Origin: BOG-908 sp965199235
GTDB lineage: Bacteria > Pseudomonadota > Alphaproteobacteria > Acetobacterales > Acetobacteraceae
Length of the DNA: 64,000 bases
Assembly: GCA_965199235.1 (NCBI GenBank)
Contig: CBDAQU010000002.1
Span: forward strand, 2,480,001 to 2,544,000
Direction: 5' to 3'
Position 1 is the first letter of the stretch. Every line of letters begins with the position of its first letter. The notes under the pieces are model-generated. The model did no database searches. It was not told the origin of the DNA and saw only the letters and a list, made by a program, of their open reading frames with translations. The position numbers and the translations under genes are program-made. Below, piece after piece: positions 1-8,456 of the stretch.

Positions 1-180
1 GTGCAAAAACTGGAGGACGCCCCCTTCTACGCCCGCTCCGTCATCGCCACCCGGCTCTGCGGCGAAGACGTCACCGCCGTGCACGAAAGCCTCTCCCTCC
101 CACGTTTCACCGCCCCCTGGGTGCAGGCAATGCTCCCCTTCAAGGCGCCGCGCGCGCTCTGGTCGTCGCTGAACATGTAA
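1..180 (+). CDS. crtC: Carotenoid 1,2-hydratase CrtC, C-terminal end (partial)
   Basis: Frame 1 is open from the window edge to a TAA at 178-180 and gives 59 residues. The stretch with FYARSVIATR, GEDVTAVHESL and SPWVQAML-like ending (here APWVQAMLPFKAPR) matches the conserved C terminus of CrtC, which hydrates the terminal double bond of neurosporene or lycopene in the spirilloxanthin/spheroidene pathway. Only the tail is visible, so the start and the rest of the domain are outside the window. It converges on crtB, consistent with a crt cluster. The assignment rests on recalled family sequence, not on a search. Confidence 0.75.
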   Translation: MQKLEDAPFYARSVIATRLCGEDVTAVHESLSLPRFTAPWVQAMLPFKAPRALWSSLNM

Positions 181-280
181 GACACCAGGCGGTGCTTGTT
201 GCGAGGGCGTACCTTGGTTGGGCGGCGAATTTTCGATCGACGAGGAGCCGAAGGGTGGCGGCAACAACTAAAACCAGTTG

Positions 281-410
281 GCCTTGAGATCGACCTACCC
301 AAACCGAAGGAAACAAAAAACCTTTGTCCGGCTGTCGCGGATCAAATGAATAAAGGTTTTTTGGTCCTTTTTGCAAAAAGGACTGCTTGCTTTCACGAGT
401 CAGACTCAGC
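281..410 (-). repeat. Dispersed hairpin repeat, copy A
   Basis: This stretch is homologous to the reverse complement of 15059-15213. Shared blocks include GAxATCGAC-TACCCAAACCGAAG, TGTCCGGCTGTCGCGGAT and the flank ACTGCTTGC-TTTCACGAGT. It contains a perfect 20-bp palindrome at 364-383 (GTCCTTTTTG then its complement). It fills the space between the convergent crtC and crtB genes, so it may also act as a transcription end point. No gene is seen in 181-469. Confidence 0.75.
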
Positions 411-469
411 CCCGGTTGGGAAACCGAGCACGAGCAGCTCGACGATCGCCCACTCCCATTTCGCAAGCA

Positions 470-1504
470 TCAGGAGATTCCCCACTGCTCGCGATGCAGC
501 CGCTCGAACAGATCGAACACCCAGTCGACACGCTCGCTCACGGCCGCACGGGGAGCGCTGCTCAGCACGGCGGATTCCACAAGATAGCCGCACGCCGGCA
601 AGGCCTGCGCGGTCGCAGGCGCCATGCGCGGCACCGCAGATAGCAGGCTGCGGCTCAGCAGACACGCCTTGCGCGCATCCGTCACGCGCGCCCGCGCATC
701 GATCGAATTATGGCCGGCGCGCGCGATCACCCGACCGATGTCCGCGTAGATCAGCCCTGCTGCCCGTATCCCCGGCCGGCACACGGCCGGCAACAGACGC
801 ACGCCAGACGCCGCCCGCCGGTAAAGCCGTTCGGCCACCTCCAGCACTCTCTCGACCACGGCACCGACACCCGCATCGAACCGTGGCCGCGAGAGGAACG
901 CGTCGCAATCCACGCCCGCTTCGCGCAGCCAGGCAAGCGGCAGATAGACCCGCCCAGCGCGCGCGTCCTCTCCCACGTCGCGCGCGATGTTGGTCAGCTG
1001 CATGGCAACGCCCAAATCGCAGGCGCGCGCCAGCGCGTCCTGCGTGCGCGCACCCATCAGCACCGCCATCATCGCGCCCACGCTGCCCGCCACGCGCGCG
1101 GCGTAATCCAGCAACTCGTCCAATGTTTCGTAGCGCCGCCCTGCAGCGTCCCACGCGAACCCGTCCAGCAACGCCATCGGCAGCGCTCGCGGCACGTCGT
1201 GGCGCGCCACCACCGCGGCAAAGGCGCGGTCGGCAGCGTGCTCCTGCGGCCTGCCCTCGTAGGCAAGCTCAAGCCGGAGCTTTAGGCGTTCCAGCGCGTC
1301 CTGCTTGGCATCGCCTTGATCGATCGCGTCGTCTGCCAGCCGGCAGAACGCATACATCGCGGTCGCCGGCTCAACCACGCGCCTCGGCAACAGCAGCGAC
1401 GCCGCAAAGAAACTCCTCGATCCGCTGCGCATCAGCGCGCGGCAGGCAGCCATGTCGGACTCAGGCGAAGACGGCAGCATCGGGCACAACCTTGTCCAGA
1501 ACAC
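470..1504 (-). CDS. crtB: 15-cis-phytoene synthase
   Basis: Condenses two geranylgeranyl diphosphates to phytoene, the first committed carotenoid step. Both aspartate-rich prenyl-transferase motifs are present: DDAID at residues 58-62 and DVGED at 176-180, followed by RVYLPLAWL. Length (344 aa) fits squalene/phytoene synthases. The GTG at 1504 overlaps the crtI stop (1461) by 44 bp. ATG codons at 1480 (preceded by AAGG) and 1453 are plausible alternatives. It is co-transcribed with crtI, the usual crtIB order. Confidence 0.93.
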   Translation of the reverse strand: MFWTRLCPMLPSSPESDMAACRALMRSGSRSFFAASLLLPRRVVEPATAMYAFCRLADDAIDQGDAKQDALERLKLRLELAYEGRPQEHAADRAFAAVVARHDVPRALPMALLDGFAWDAAGRRYETLDELLDYAARVAGSVGAMMAVLMGARTQDALARACDLGVAMQLTNIARDVGEDARAGRVYLPLAWLREAGVDCDAFLSRPRFDAGVGAVVERVLEVAERLYRRAASGVRLLPAVCRPGIRAAGLIYADIGRVIARAGHNSIDARARVTDARKACLLSRSLLSAVPRMAPATAQALPACGYLVESAVLSSAPRAAVSERVDWVFDLFERLHREQWGIS

Positions 1505-2978
1505 GCGCGGACGACAGCACGCCAGGAAGGCCAGCGCCGGGATGCGTGCCCGCGCCCACTAAATAGAGGTGCTCTACCTCCTCGCTCTCATTATGCGGCC
1601 GGAACCACGCGCTCTGCGTCAACAACGGCTCCAGCCCGAACGCGGCGCCCTTGTAGGACAGCAGCCGATCCTGGAACTCCTGCGGCGTCATCATCAACGA
1701 CGTGACAACCTCGTCCTGCAGCCCAGGCAGGATGCTCTCCGAAAGCGCGCGCGCGATTTTCTGGCGGTAAGGCTCGGCGGTAGCGCGCCAATCCGTGCCG
1801 CTGTCCAGATGCGGCACCGGCGAAAGCACGTAGAACGCGTCGCACCCCGTCGGGGCCAGCGACGGATCGGTCGCTGTCGGCCGATGCAGGTATAGGCTGA
1901 AATCATCGGCCAGATGATGCCGCGCAAAGATGTCGCGCAGCAACGCACGGTAGCGTGGCCCCAGCAGGATCGTGTGGTGCGCCACGTCGTCGTACCGGCG
2001 CCGCGTGCCGAAATACCAGACGAACAGGCTCATCGAGTAGCGCCCGCGCGCAATCCGCCTGTCGGTCCACCGGCGCCGATGCCTGGCGGGCAGCAGGGTC
2101 TTGTAGGTGCTGGCCGAGCACGCGTTCGACACCACGACGTCCGCCCTCACCGTCTCGCCGTCCTCCAGCCGCACGCCGCAGGCGGCACCCTCGTTCACCA
2201 GGATTTCGGCAACGCCCGCGTTGCAGCGCACCCGCCCCCCCTGTCCCTCGATCAGCCCAACCATGCCGCGCACCAGCGCGCCCGTGCCTCCCATGGCGAA
2301 ATGCACGCCCCAGCGCCGCTCCAAAAAGCAGATCAGGCTGTAGATGGAACTGGCGGCGAACGGATTCCCCCCGACCAGCAAAGGATGAAAGCTGAGCACC
2401 GTGCGCAGCCGCTCGTCGGAGATGTACTTCGCCACCATCCCGTGCACGCTGCGCAGGCTGCCCAGCCGCAGCAGCTGCGGCACCAGCCGCGCCATGTCGG
2501 TCCAGGACGAAAACGCCACGTCGCCCAACTGCTCGAACCCGACGCGATAGATCCGCTCGCTCGCCTGCATGAACGCGTCGTAGCCGGCCACGTCCCCAGG
2601 ACAGAAACGCGCAACCTCCGCCCGCATCGCGTCAGCATCGCCGGTGTAATCGAACACCGCCCCGTCATCGAAGCGGATGCGGTAGAACGGACTGATCGCC
2701 CGCAACTCGACATCGTCAGCCAACCGCCGGCGGCACAGCGCCCAAAGCTCCTCCAGCAGGAAAGGCGCCGTCACGATCGTCGGCCCCGCATCGAAGGTGA
2801 ACCCGTCCTGCCGAAACACCGCAGCCCGCCCCCCAGGCGCCTCCAACCGCTCCAGCACGCTCGTCCGATAGCCGCGTGCCCCCAAGCGTATCGCCGCTGC
2901 CAGCCCGCCAAACCCGCTGCCGATGACCACGGCGTGCGGGCGGGCATCCGTCTGTGCAAAAGGGGCCAGGTAGGTCAT
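1461..2978 (-). CDS. crtI: Phytoene desaturase
   Basis: FAD-dependent desaturase converting phytoene to neurosporene or lycopene. The N-terminal Rossmann motif VIGSGFGGLAAA (residues 18-29) is followed by PGGRAAVFRQDGFTFDAGPT, and the C terminus carries the CrtI signature LYLVGAGTHPGAGLPGVLSSA around residues 470-490. At 505 aa it has family length. CrtD (methoxyneurosporene desaturase) is the nearest alternative, but the pairing with crtB favours CrtI. It is first in the crtIB operon, with a PpsR-type palindrome 9 bases before its start. No strong Shine-Dalgarno sequence is visible. Confidence 0.92.
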   Translation of the reverse strand: MTYLAPFAQTDARPHAVVIGSGFGGLAAAIRLGARGYRTSVLERLEAPGGRAAVFRQDGFTFDAGPTIVTAPFLLEELWALCRRRLADDVELRAISPFYRIRFDDGAVFDYTGDADAMRAEVARFCPGDVAGYDAFMQASERIYRVGFEQLGDVAFSSWTDMARLVPQLLRLGSLRSVHGMVAKYISDERLRTVLSFHPLLVGGNPFAASSIYSLICFLERRWGVHFAMGGTGALVRGMVGLIEGQGGRVRCNAGVAEILVNEGAACGVRLEDGETVRADVVVSNACSASTYKTLLPARHRRRWTDRRIARGRYSMSLFVWYFGTRRRYDDVAHHTILLGPRYRALLRDIFARHHLADDFSLYLHRPTATDPSLAPTGCDAFYVLSPVPHLDSGTDWRATAEPYRQKIARALSESILPGLQDEVVTSLMMTPQEFQDRLLSYKGAAFGLEPLLTQSAWFRPHNESEEVEHLYLVGAGTHPGAGLPGVLSSARVLDKVVPDAAVFA

Positions 2979-2986
2979 GGCAGAAA

Positions 2987-3004
2987 TGTAAGCCTAAGTT
3001 GACA
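2987..3004. promoter_or_regulatory. PpsR/CrtJ-type operator TGT-N12-ACA
   Basis: TGT at 2987-2989 and ACA at 3002-3004 are separated by exactly 12 bases, the consensus bound by the redox/light repressor PpsR (CrtJ) in purple bacteria. It sits 9 bases before the crtI start. A degenerate second match (TGC-N12-ACA) lies at 3166-3183. The sequence match is direct; binding is inferred from the family. Confidence 0.6.
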
Positions 3005-3339
3005 CATGGCGCTAGCGGATTTGATGACTCCGAACCAAGCCAATCCAAATAGCCGAAGTCGGGCGCTCAGGTAGCGCGATCTTCGGTTACGGCGTGGCAG
3101 AAACTGCTTGGATCGCGCTCGCCATTCGTCCGCCGCAATCTCCCAAATGTCAGCCTGCAACGTGCTGCCACGTAATCCTGACAACGTGCCTGCCACGCAA
3201 TCCCGCTTCTCGGATCGGATCAATCGCATCCCGCTCCGTTCCGAGATGCGACGAGAGGGTTCGTTCAATAGCCTCGGGGGACCCGCAGGACTGCTTTGCC
3301 AAGCACGCTAAACCAGTACTCTCAAGACCCGGTGTCACG
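3005..3339. other. Non-coding spacer upstream of crtI, with a short direct repeat
   Basis: No credible gene is seen; the ORFs here are out-of-frame shadows. It carries two near-identical ~20-bp direct copies, at 3159-3178 and 3183-3203 (AACGTGC(C)TGCCACG-AATCC). It should hold the crtI promoter and any transcript end for the bchIDO operon, which reads in from 3340. Confidence 0.6.
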
Positions 3340-3603
3340 TCACCCCCACCGCCGCCGCAGATCGCACACATGCAGCCCCAACGCCCCCAGCAGCGCCGCT
3401 GACACCAACCCCCACCAAGCCCCGGAAAGCGCCAGGCGCATCGCCAGCAGCACACACATCCCCGAACCCAGATTCCATAACAGCGCTGAAGGCGCCACCC
3501 CACGCCGGGCAACCCGCCAGAGCAGCGAAAACCCCACCCCCTCGCAAACCATCCCCGCGAGGATGAAATCCAGCACCCGTCCATGCACCAGCAGCGCCGT
3601 CAC
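3340..3603 (-). CDS. Small multi-pass membrane protein at the end of the bchIDO operon
   Basis: An 87-aa hydrophobic protein with about three predicted membrane segments (roughly residues 10-28, 38-58 and 62-78) and a basic C terminus (DLRRRWG). The GTG start at 3603 overlaps the bchO stop in a GTGA arrangement, so translation is probably coupled to bchO. I do not recognise a named family. Position suggests a role in pigment synthesis or its membrane organisation, but this is inference only. Confidence 0.65.
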   Translation of the reverse strand: MTALLVHGRVLDFILAGMVCEGVGFSLLWRVARRGVAPSALLWNLGSGMCVLLAMRLALSGAWWGLVSAALLGALGLHVCDLRRRWG

Positions 3604-4463
3604 ACCGCCGCCACCGACCGCGCGAAATCCAGCACCAGCGCCGCCGCCCGCTCCGGCGCCTCCTCATGCGCCAGGTGCCCCAGCCCCGCCCAGTGAACCA
3701 CCCGGCTCCCAGGCACCAGCGCCCCAACCCGATCCGAATCGCCCGGCGGTATCGCCCGGTCCCCGTCGGCCGCCAGCAGCAGCAGCGGCACGCCCAACCG
3801 AGGCAGGTCCCGCACCACAGGCGCCAGGTCCCAGTTCGCCATCATCCGCAGCGCGCCCGCCGCATGCCCCGGCTCACGCACCAGTCGCGCATAGAACCCC
3901 ACTCCTGCGGCATCAAGCCGGGAACCGGTGCCGGCCAGCAGACGCTCCACCACCCGAGGGTCGCCGGCGCGCCAGGCAAACAGCTGCGGCAGAACCGGCA
4001 AGCCCACCAGCAGCCGCGCCAGCGGCGCGAACACCTGGCCCGCCGGCCCCCCCAGCGGCATGAACGCCCCGTTCAGACTGACCAGGCCAGCCGGCGCGAT
4101 CATCCCATCGATGCACATCCGCGTCAGGATCGCCGCCCCGGCCGAATGCCCCACCGCCAGCGCCGGCCGAACCCCCAGCGCCTCCACCAAGCCCCGAAGA
4201 TCCCGCGCCATCGCCGGCAGCGAAAGCCTGTGCCCGCCCGGCACCTCCGTAAACCCATGCCCAGGCAGGTCGGGCGCCACCACCCGGAAATGCGGGACCA
4301 GGAACGGCCACATGCCGCGCCAGGAATGGGTGGACGCCCCCGTCCCATGCACCAGCAGCAGAACCGGCGCGGTCTCCTCGCCGGCCACCTGAACGTGCCA
4401 CGTCACCGGCCCCACGCGCACGAACCGGCTGGCGTCGCGGTTGGGCCAATCCGTCGCCCGCAT
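3600..4463 (-). CDS. bchO: Magnesium chelatase accessory alpha/beta hydrolase BchO
   Basis: 287-aa alpha/beta-hydrolase of the BchO family, found next to bchID in purple bacteria; its exact reaction is not established. The oxyanion segment LLVHGTGAS is at residues 36-44, the nucleophile elbow GHSAGA at 105-110 (Ser107), and a candidate His is at 263 (GLGHLAHE). The ATG at 4463 follows the bchD stop by 32 bp; the longer open frame upstream is antisense-like readthrough of bchD and was not used. It forms bchI-bchD-bchO-small ORF. Confidence 0.9.
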   Translation of the reverse strand: MRATDWPNRDASRFVRVGPVTWHVQVAGEETAPVLLLVHGTGASTHSWRGMWPFLVPHFRVVAPDLPGHGFTEVPGGHRLSLPAMARDLRGLVEALGVRPALAVGHSAGAAILTRMCIDGMIAPAGLVSLNGAFMPLGGPAGQVFAPLARLLVGLPVLPQLFAWRAGDPRVVERLLAGTGSRLDAAGVGFYARLVREPGHAAGALRMMANWDLAPVVRDLPRLGVPLLLLAADGDRAIPPGDSDRVGALVPGSRVVHWAGLGHLAHEEAPERAAALVLDFARSVAAV

Positions 4464-4495
4464 CCATCGCGCAGGCGCAGCCACGCACGTTGCGC

Positions 4496-6196
4496 TCAAG
4501 ACCGCGCCGCCTGCTGGACCGCCCGCGACACCCCTGCCGCGTCGGCATAGGGGAGGGGCACGTACAGCGCCCCCATCGCCTGCGCCAGCCGCCCCGCCTC
4601 CGCCCCCGGCCGCAGCGACGTATCCAGAACCAGCGCCGACACCCCGCCTGCGCGCAACCGCCGGGCGGCAGACATCGCATCCTGCCCGGCTTTCGCCCGC
4701 CCACCCGCGCCGTCCCGCGTCACGTTCGCCCGGCCGTCGGTCAGGAAAACGACCATCGGCGTGCAGCCGCCGCGCCGCAGCGTCTCCGCCAACACAAACC
4801 CGGCCTCGATCCCCGCCGCCAGCGGCGTCCCACCCCCACCCGGCAGGCTCGCCAGGCTGCGCTTGGCCCGCACCAGCGACCGCGTCGGCGGCAGCAGCAG
4901 CTGCGCGCCCAGCCCGCGGAACGCCAGCACCGCCACCTCGTCGCGCCGCCGGTAGCACTCGGCCAGCAGCAGCTCCACCGCCCCCTTGGCCTCCGCCAGC
5001 CGGTTCAGCGCCGAGGAGCCGGACGCGTCCACCACGAACACCGTCGTGCTGCGTCCCCGCTGCTCGGTGCGCGTCACCCGAAAATCCTCCCGCCGCAGGT
5101 GTAAGCGCCCCCGCTGCCCGGAAACGCCCGGCCCGGCGCCTGCGGCGCGCAGGCGCTGCCAGGGTGCCGCCGCCCGCAGCGTCTCGATCAAACTCAGCCG
5201 CAGCCCAGGCCCCGGCAAAGCCGCCCGCACCCCCACCGGCCGCCCGCGCGCCGCCCCCTTCTGGCGCGCCCCCTCGCGTCCCTCGCACCGCGCGGTGCCG
5301 CGGAAATCCTGCGCCTGCAGCCGTGCCAGCAGCCCTGCCGGGATCGCAGCGCGGGCGGCCTCCAACACGATTTCGGCCGCGTCCGGCATCCGGTCGGTCC
5401 CGCTCTGCCTCTGCTCCGAACGGCCCGAAGCGTCCTGGGCCGTTTCCTCGGGCGGAGACGGCGCGGCCTCCTCCTGCGGCGCCGCGGGCACCTGCGTCGC
5501 CCGCGGCGCCAGCACCAGCCGGGCCGCCAGCGCCGCGTCCTCCAGCGTGGCCACGCTGCGCCCGGCCAGCGCAGCGCTCGCCTGCGCCGCCCGCAGCGCC
5601 AGCAGCGCGCCGCGCGGCGAGCCGATGCCGAGCGCCAGCGCCGTCGCGCACAGGCTCTCGATCACCTCGTCCTTCGCCTTCACCTCCGCAAGCAGCGCAC
5701 GCGCCGCTTCCAGCACACCAGCCTCCGGAAGCCCGGCACCCGTCTCCCGGTGGCTCAGCGCGGACAGGTCGACATGAAAGGCGAGCCGGTCGAGCAGGAC
5801 GGGGCTGGCCCGCTCGTCCGGCCCCACCCCTTCATCCAGCGCGACCACGCCGAACCGCGCGCCACCATCCAGTGCCGCCGCCAGCCGTGCCGCCAGCGCC
5901 CCCGGCATGCGCTCGGCCATCGTGGCGAGCAGGGTAGCGCCCGCCGCTTCGGCCAGCAGCCCGCAAGACCGCACCGGACGCCCGGCCTGCAACGTCGCTG
6001 CGAGGTCCAGCCCGCCGAGCAGCGCGTCGTCGCCGATGCCGCCAGGCAACCGCCGGAGCGGCCGAGGCAGGAGCGCCACAAACCGGTCCCGCACCGGCCC
6101 GGCCTGCGCCCGAACGCCGATACCCCCCAGCATCGCGTCGACCGCGTAAAGAGCCACCCCCGCCACAGCGTCATCCCAAACGGCACGTCCGTTCAA
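4496..6196 (-). CDS. bchD: Magnesium chelatase subunit D
   Basis: Works with BchI and BchH to insert Mg2+ into protoporphyrin IX. The N-terminal AAA-like half is degenerate and lacks a Walker A, as expected for BchD. A Pro/Glu-rich linker lies at about residues 237-265. The C-terminal von Willebrand A domain has the MIDAS motif DASGSS at 390-395, with TDGRANVT further on. Length 566 aa is normal for the family. Its ATG overlaps the bchI stop by 4 bp (ATGA), so the two subunits are probably translationally coupled. Confidence 0.95.
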   Translation of the reverse strand: MNGRAVWDDAVAGVALYAVDAMLGGIGVRAQAGPVRDRFVALLPRPLRRLPGGIGDDALLGGLDLAATLQAGRPVRSCGLLAEAAGATLLATMAERMPGALAARLAAALDGGARFGVVALDEGVGPDERASPVLLDRLAFHVDLSALSHRETGAGLPEAGVLEAARALLAEVKAKDEVIESLCATALALGIGSPRGALLALRAAQASAALAGRSVATLEDAALAARLVLAPRATQVPAAPQEEAAPSPPEETAQDASGRSEQRQSGTDRMPDAAEIVLEAARAAIPAGLLARLQAQDFRGTARCEGREGARQKGAARGRPVGVRAALPGPGLRLSLIETLRAAAPWQRLRAAGAGPGVSGQRGRLHLRREDFRVTRTEQRGRSTTVFVVDASGSSALNRLAEAKGAVELLLAECYRRRDEVAVLAFRGLGAQLLLPPTRSLVRAKRSLASLPGGGGTPLAAGIEAGFVLAETLRRGGCTPMVVFLTDGRANVTRDGAGGRAKAGQDAMSAARRLRAGGVSALVLDTSLRPGAEAGRLAQAMGALYVPLPYADAAGVSRAVQQAARS

Positions 6197-7266
6197 GCCG
6201 CAGCCCCCAGCAAAGACGGGGGGTTTGGGGGGGGCGGCACGTCTCCCCCAACCTTGCCTTTCCTCAGGTCCTCAACAGCCCGAGCCACCCGAACCGTAGA
6301 CCCGGCCTCATCCAACGGATCGCGCCGCAACCGGTGCCGCAAAGCCGAAGGCGCCACACGCTCCACATGCCCGTAGGACGCCACCGTCTCCCCCTCCAGG
6401 CAGGCCAGCGCGCGCGCCGCCCGCAGCACCGTCAGCTCCGCCCGCAGCCCGTCCGTGCCGAGCGCCATGCACAGCCGCGCCGCGTGCTCCAGCACCGCAT
6501 CGGGCACCTCCACGGAGGGCAGCAGCGCGCGCGCCGCCTCGATTCTCTGCCGCAGCCGCAGATCCTCGCCGCGCCATTGCGCGCAGAACGCGGCGGCGTC
6601 ACGGTCGAACGCGTCGCGCCGGCGCACGATGTCGATGCGTTCGGCAAGATCGCTCGGCGTGCTCACCTCCACCGACAGCCCGAACCGGTCCAGCAGCTGC
6701 GGCCGCAACTCGCCCTCCTCGGGGTTGCCGCTGCCAACCAGCACGAAGCGCGCAGGGTGGCGCACGCTCAGCCCCTCGCGTTCCACCACGTTCTCGCCGG
6801 ACGCCGCCACGTCGATCAGCAGGTCGACCAGGTGGTCCTCCAGCAGGTTCACCTCGTCGATGTAGAGAAAGCCGCGATTGGCCCGCGCCAGCAGCCCAGG
6901 CTCGAACGCACGCTCCCCCCGCGTCAAAGCGCGCTCCAGATCCAGCGCGCCCACCACGCGATCCTCGGTCGCCCCAAGCGGCATGTCCACCACGGCAACC
7001 GCCGCCAGGCGCTCGCCGCGCGGCTCCGGCCGCGCCAGGCACTCCTCGCACAGCGACCCCGCCGGATCGCACGCGTAGCGGCACCCATCGACCACCCGCA
7101 TCGCCGGCAGCAGCGCCGCCAGCCCCCGCACCGCAGTCGATTTGCCGGTTCCCCGGTCGCCGAACACCAGCACGCCGCCCACCGAGGGATCGACAGCCGC
7201 GATCATCAGCGCCCGCTTCATCTCCTCCTGCCCGACGATGGCCGAAAACGGGAAAGCCTCGCGCAT
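6193..7266 (-). CDS. bchI: Magnesium chelatase ATPase subunit I
   Basis: AAA+ ATPase powering Mg insertion. It starts FPFSAIVGQEEMKRAL, has Walker A GDRGTGKS at residues 36-43, Walker B LYIDEVNLL at 134-142 and sensor segment VGSGNPEEGELRPQLLDRFG. Length 357 aa is typical. The C-terminal tail is unusually Pro-rich (PPPPNPPSLLGAAA). It is the first gene of bchI-bchD-bchO-small ORF. The 250 bp upstream hold no second TGT-N12-ACA site that I could find. Confidence 0.96.
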   Translation of the reverse strand: MREAFPFSAIVGQEEMKRALMIAAVDPSVGGVLVFGDRGTGKSTAVRGLAALLPAMRVVDGCRYACDPAGSLCEECLARPEPRGERLAAVAVVDMPLGATEDRVVGALDLERALTRGERAFEPGLLARANRGFLYIDEVNLLEDHLVDLLIDVAASGENVVEREGLSVRHPARFVLVGSGNPEEGELRPQLLDRFGLSVEVSTPSDLAERIDIVRRRDAFDRDAAAFCAQWRGEDLRLRQRIEAARALLPSVEVPDAVLEHAARLCMALGTDGLRAELTVLRAARALACLEGETVASYGHVERVAPSALRHRLRRDPLDEAGSTVRVARAVEDLRKGKVGGDVPPPPNPPSLLGAAA

Positions 7267-7516
7267 GCTGCCGATGTCTCCTCACACCTGTCTCAGGAGC
7301 AGGTTTTAGCCTGGCCTCCCACGGCCGGACAGGCCAACCCGTCTAGCAGCGCCAAAAAGCGCGGTCAGGCTTGCGTGACCGTCGTAAATCTATCTTGCCA
7401 GTGTCACCACCCTGCTGGCATAAGCCCCCACCCCGCCCAGGCCGAACCGCGCAAGCCGCCCACCCGTTTGGGTTACGGCGTCCCCTGGTGCTTCCCGATC
7501 CAGGAGTTTCCGCTCA

Positions 7517-7942
7517 GTGTCTCAACCCTCCCTCAAAATCACGCATTTCGAGGCGCGCATGCCGCCATCCGACTACGTCTTCGAAGTGTGGAACCCGCTC
7601 GACAGCACCTACGAGCCAGCCGCCAGCTTCGAGGCCGCGATGGAGCGTGTGCAGCGCCTGGCCCAGGCCGTGCGTGAAATGTGGGTGTCCAAGGACGAAG
7701 CGCTCGACAAGCTCGACGGCCCGCCAGCACCGGTCGACGACGCGGAGTTCGCCGAGTTCCGTATCACCGCCCAGGCGCAGCGCAGCTACGACATACGCAG
7801 CTTCGACAGCCCTGAATGGACCCATTTCCGCGGCTATATCAGCCAGGCTGCGGAGCGCATCAGCGGCGAGGTCGGGTTCGTGCTGGCGCCTTCGCTGGTT
7901 CCGGCGCCGCCGGCGCCTCGGATGCAGGCTCGGTCGGCTTAG
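7517..7942 (+). CDS. Hypothetical protein
   Basis: 141 aa, soluble, acidic in the middle and Pro/Ala-rich at the end (PSLVPAPPAPRMQARSA). The GTG start at 7517 is supported by AGGAG at 7502-7506. No family is recognised. The regular Glu/Ala-rich stretch at residues 38-66 is probably helical. It is divergent from bchI and convergent with the ferredoxin gene, so its context gives no firm clue. Confidence 0.6.
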   Translation: MSQPSLKITHFEARMPPSDYVFEVWNPLDSTYEPAASFEAAMERVQRLAQAVREMWVSKDEALDKLDGPPAPVDDAEFAEFRITAQAQRSYDIRSFDSPEWTHFRGYISQAAERISGEVGFVLAPSLVPAPPAPRMQARSA

Positions 7943-7957
7943 CGGCCAGGAAGGAAG

Positions 7958-7979
7958 CGGTTCTTTGAAAAAAGAACCG
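7958..7979. terminator. Hairpin between convergent genes
   Basis: A 9-bp perfect stem (CGGTTCTTT / AAAGAACCG) with a 4-nt loop lies between the stop codons of the 7517-7942 gene and the ferredoxin gene. The flanks AAGC before and AAAAACTTTT after match the hairpin at 23332-23353 and resemble copies A-C of the TTTTTGCAAAAA family, so it is both a likely terminator and a member of a dispersed repeat. Confidence 0.6.
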
Positions 7980-7987
7980 AAAAACTT

Positions 7988-8308
7988 TTAGCCCTGGGTG
8001 GCTGGGGTTTCCAGGATCAGGCCTTCCAGGTCTGGGACGATTTCTATTTGGCAGGAGAGGCGGGAGGTCGGTTTTAGACCGAAGATCAGGTCCAGCGTGT
8101 CCTCCTCCTCGGGCTTTGGCGGCGGCAGGCGGTCCGCCCAGGCCGGGTCCACGATCACGTGGCAGGTCGCGCAGGCGCAGGAACCGCCGCAATCGGCGTC
8201 GATGCCGGGCACGCCGTTCATCACCGCCGCCCGCATCACCGTCAGCCCGACAGCCGCATCGACGCTGGTCGAAACTCCATCATGCGCGACGAACGTGATC
8301 TTCGGCAT
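7988..8308 (-). CDS. Adrenodoxin-type [2Fe-2S] ferredoxin
   Basis: 106 aa with the cluster ligands in C-x5-C-x2-C spacing (CGGSCACATC) and a distal fourth Cys in SRLSCQIE, plus the adrenodoxin-like stretch PPKPEEEDTLDLIFGLKPTSRL. Such ferredoxins pass electrons to P450s, hydroxylases or Fe-S assembly. No P450 or ferredoxin reductase is adjacent. A flavin reductase gene is divergent 149 bp away, which might be a functional partner; this is inference. Confidence 0.9.
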   Translation of the reverse strand: MPKITFVAHDGVSTSVDAAVGLTVMRAAVMNGVPGIDADCGGSCACATCHVIVDPAWADRLPPPKPEEEDTLDLIFGLKPTSRLSCQIEIVPDLEGLILETPATQG

Positions 8309-8456
8309 CCAAACCTCCTCGACAGCACCCGCTCTGCTTGGCCCGACCCTCCCGTGTCAACCCGGAACAATTAACTCGCGCCCAACTAATCCGCATTGGT
8401 CTCCGCCCCCTTGCCTGGTAAGCCTTCCCGCCAAGACAGTTGGACGACCCCACCCG

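Noticed and set aside
3166..3183. Second PpsR-like site TGC-N12-ACA
   Set aside because: One base off the consensus and overlapping a direct repeat; kept only as a remark, not as a feature.
4464..5651. Open frame extending bchO upstream to a 683-aa protein on the minus strand
   Set aside because: The extra ~395 residues are a Gly/Ala/Arg-rich out-of-frame reading of bchD, which is clearly coding in another frame. BchO homology begins at 4463.
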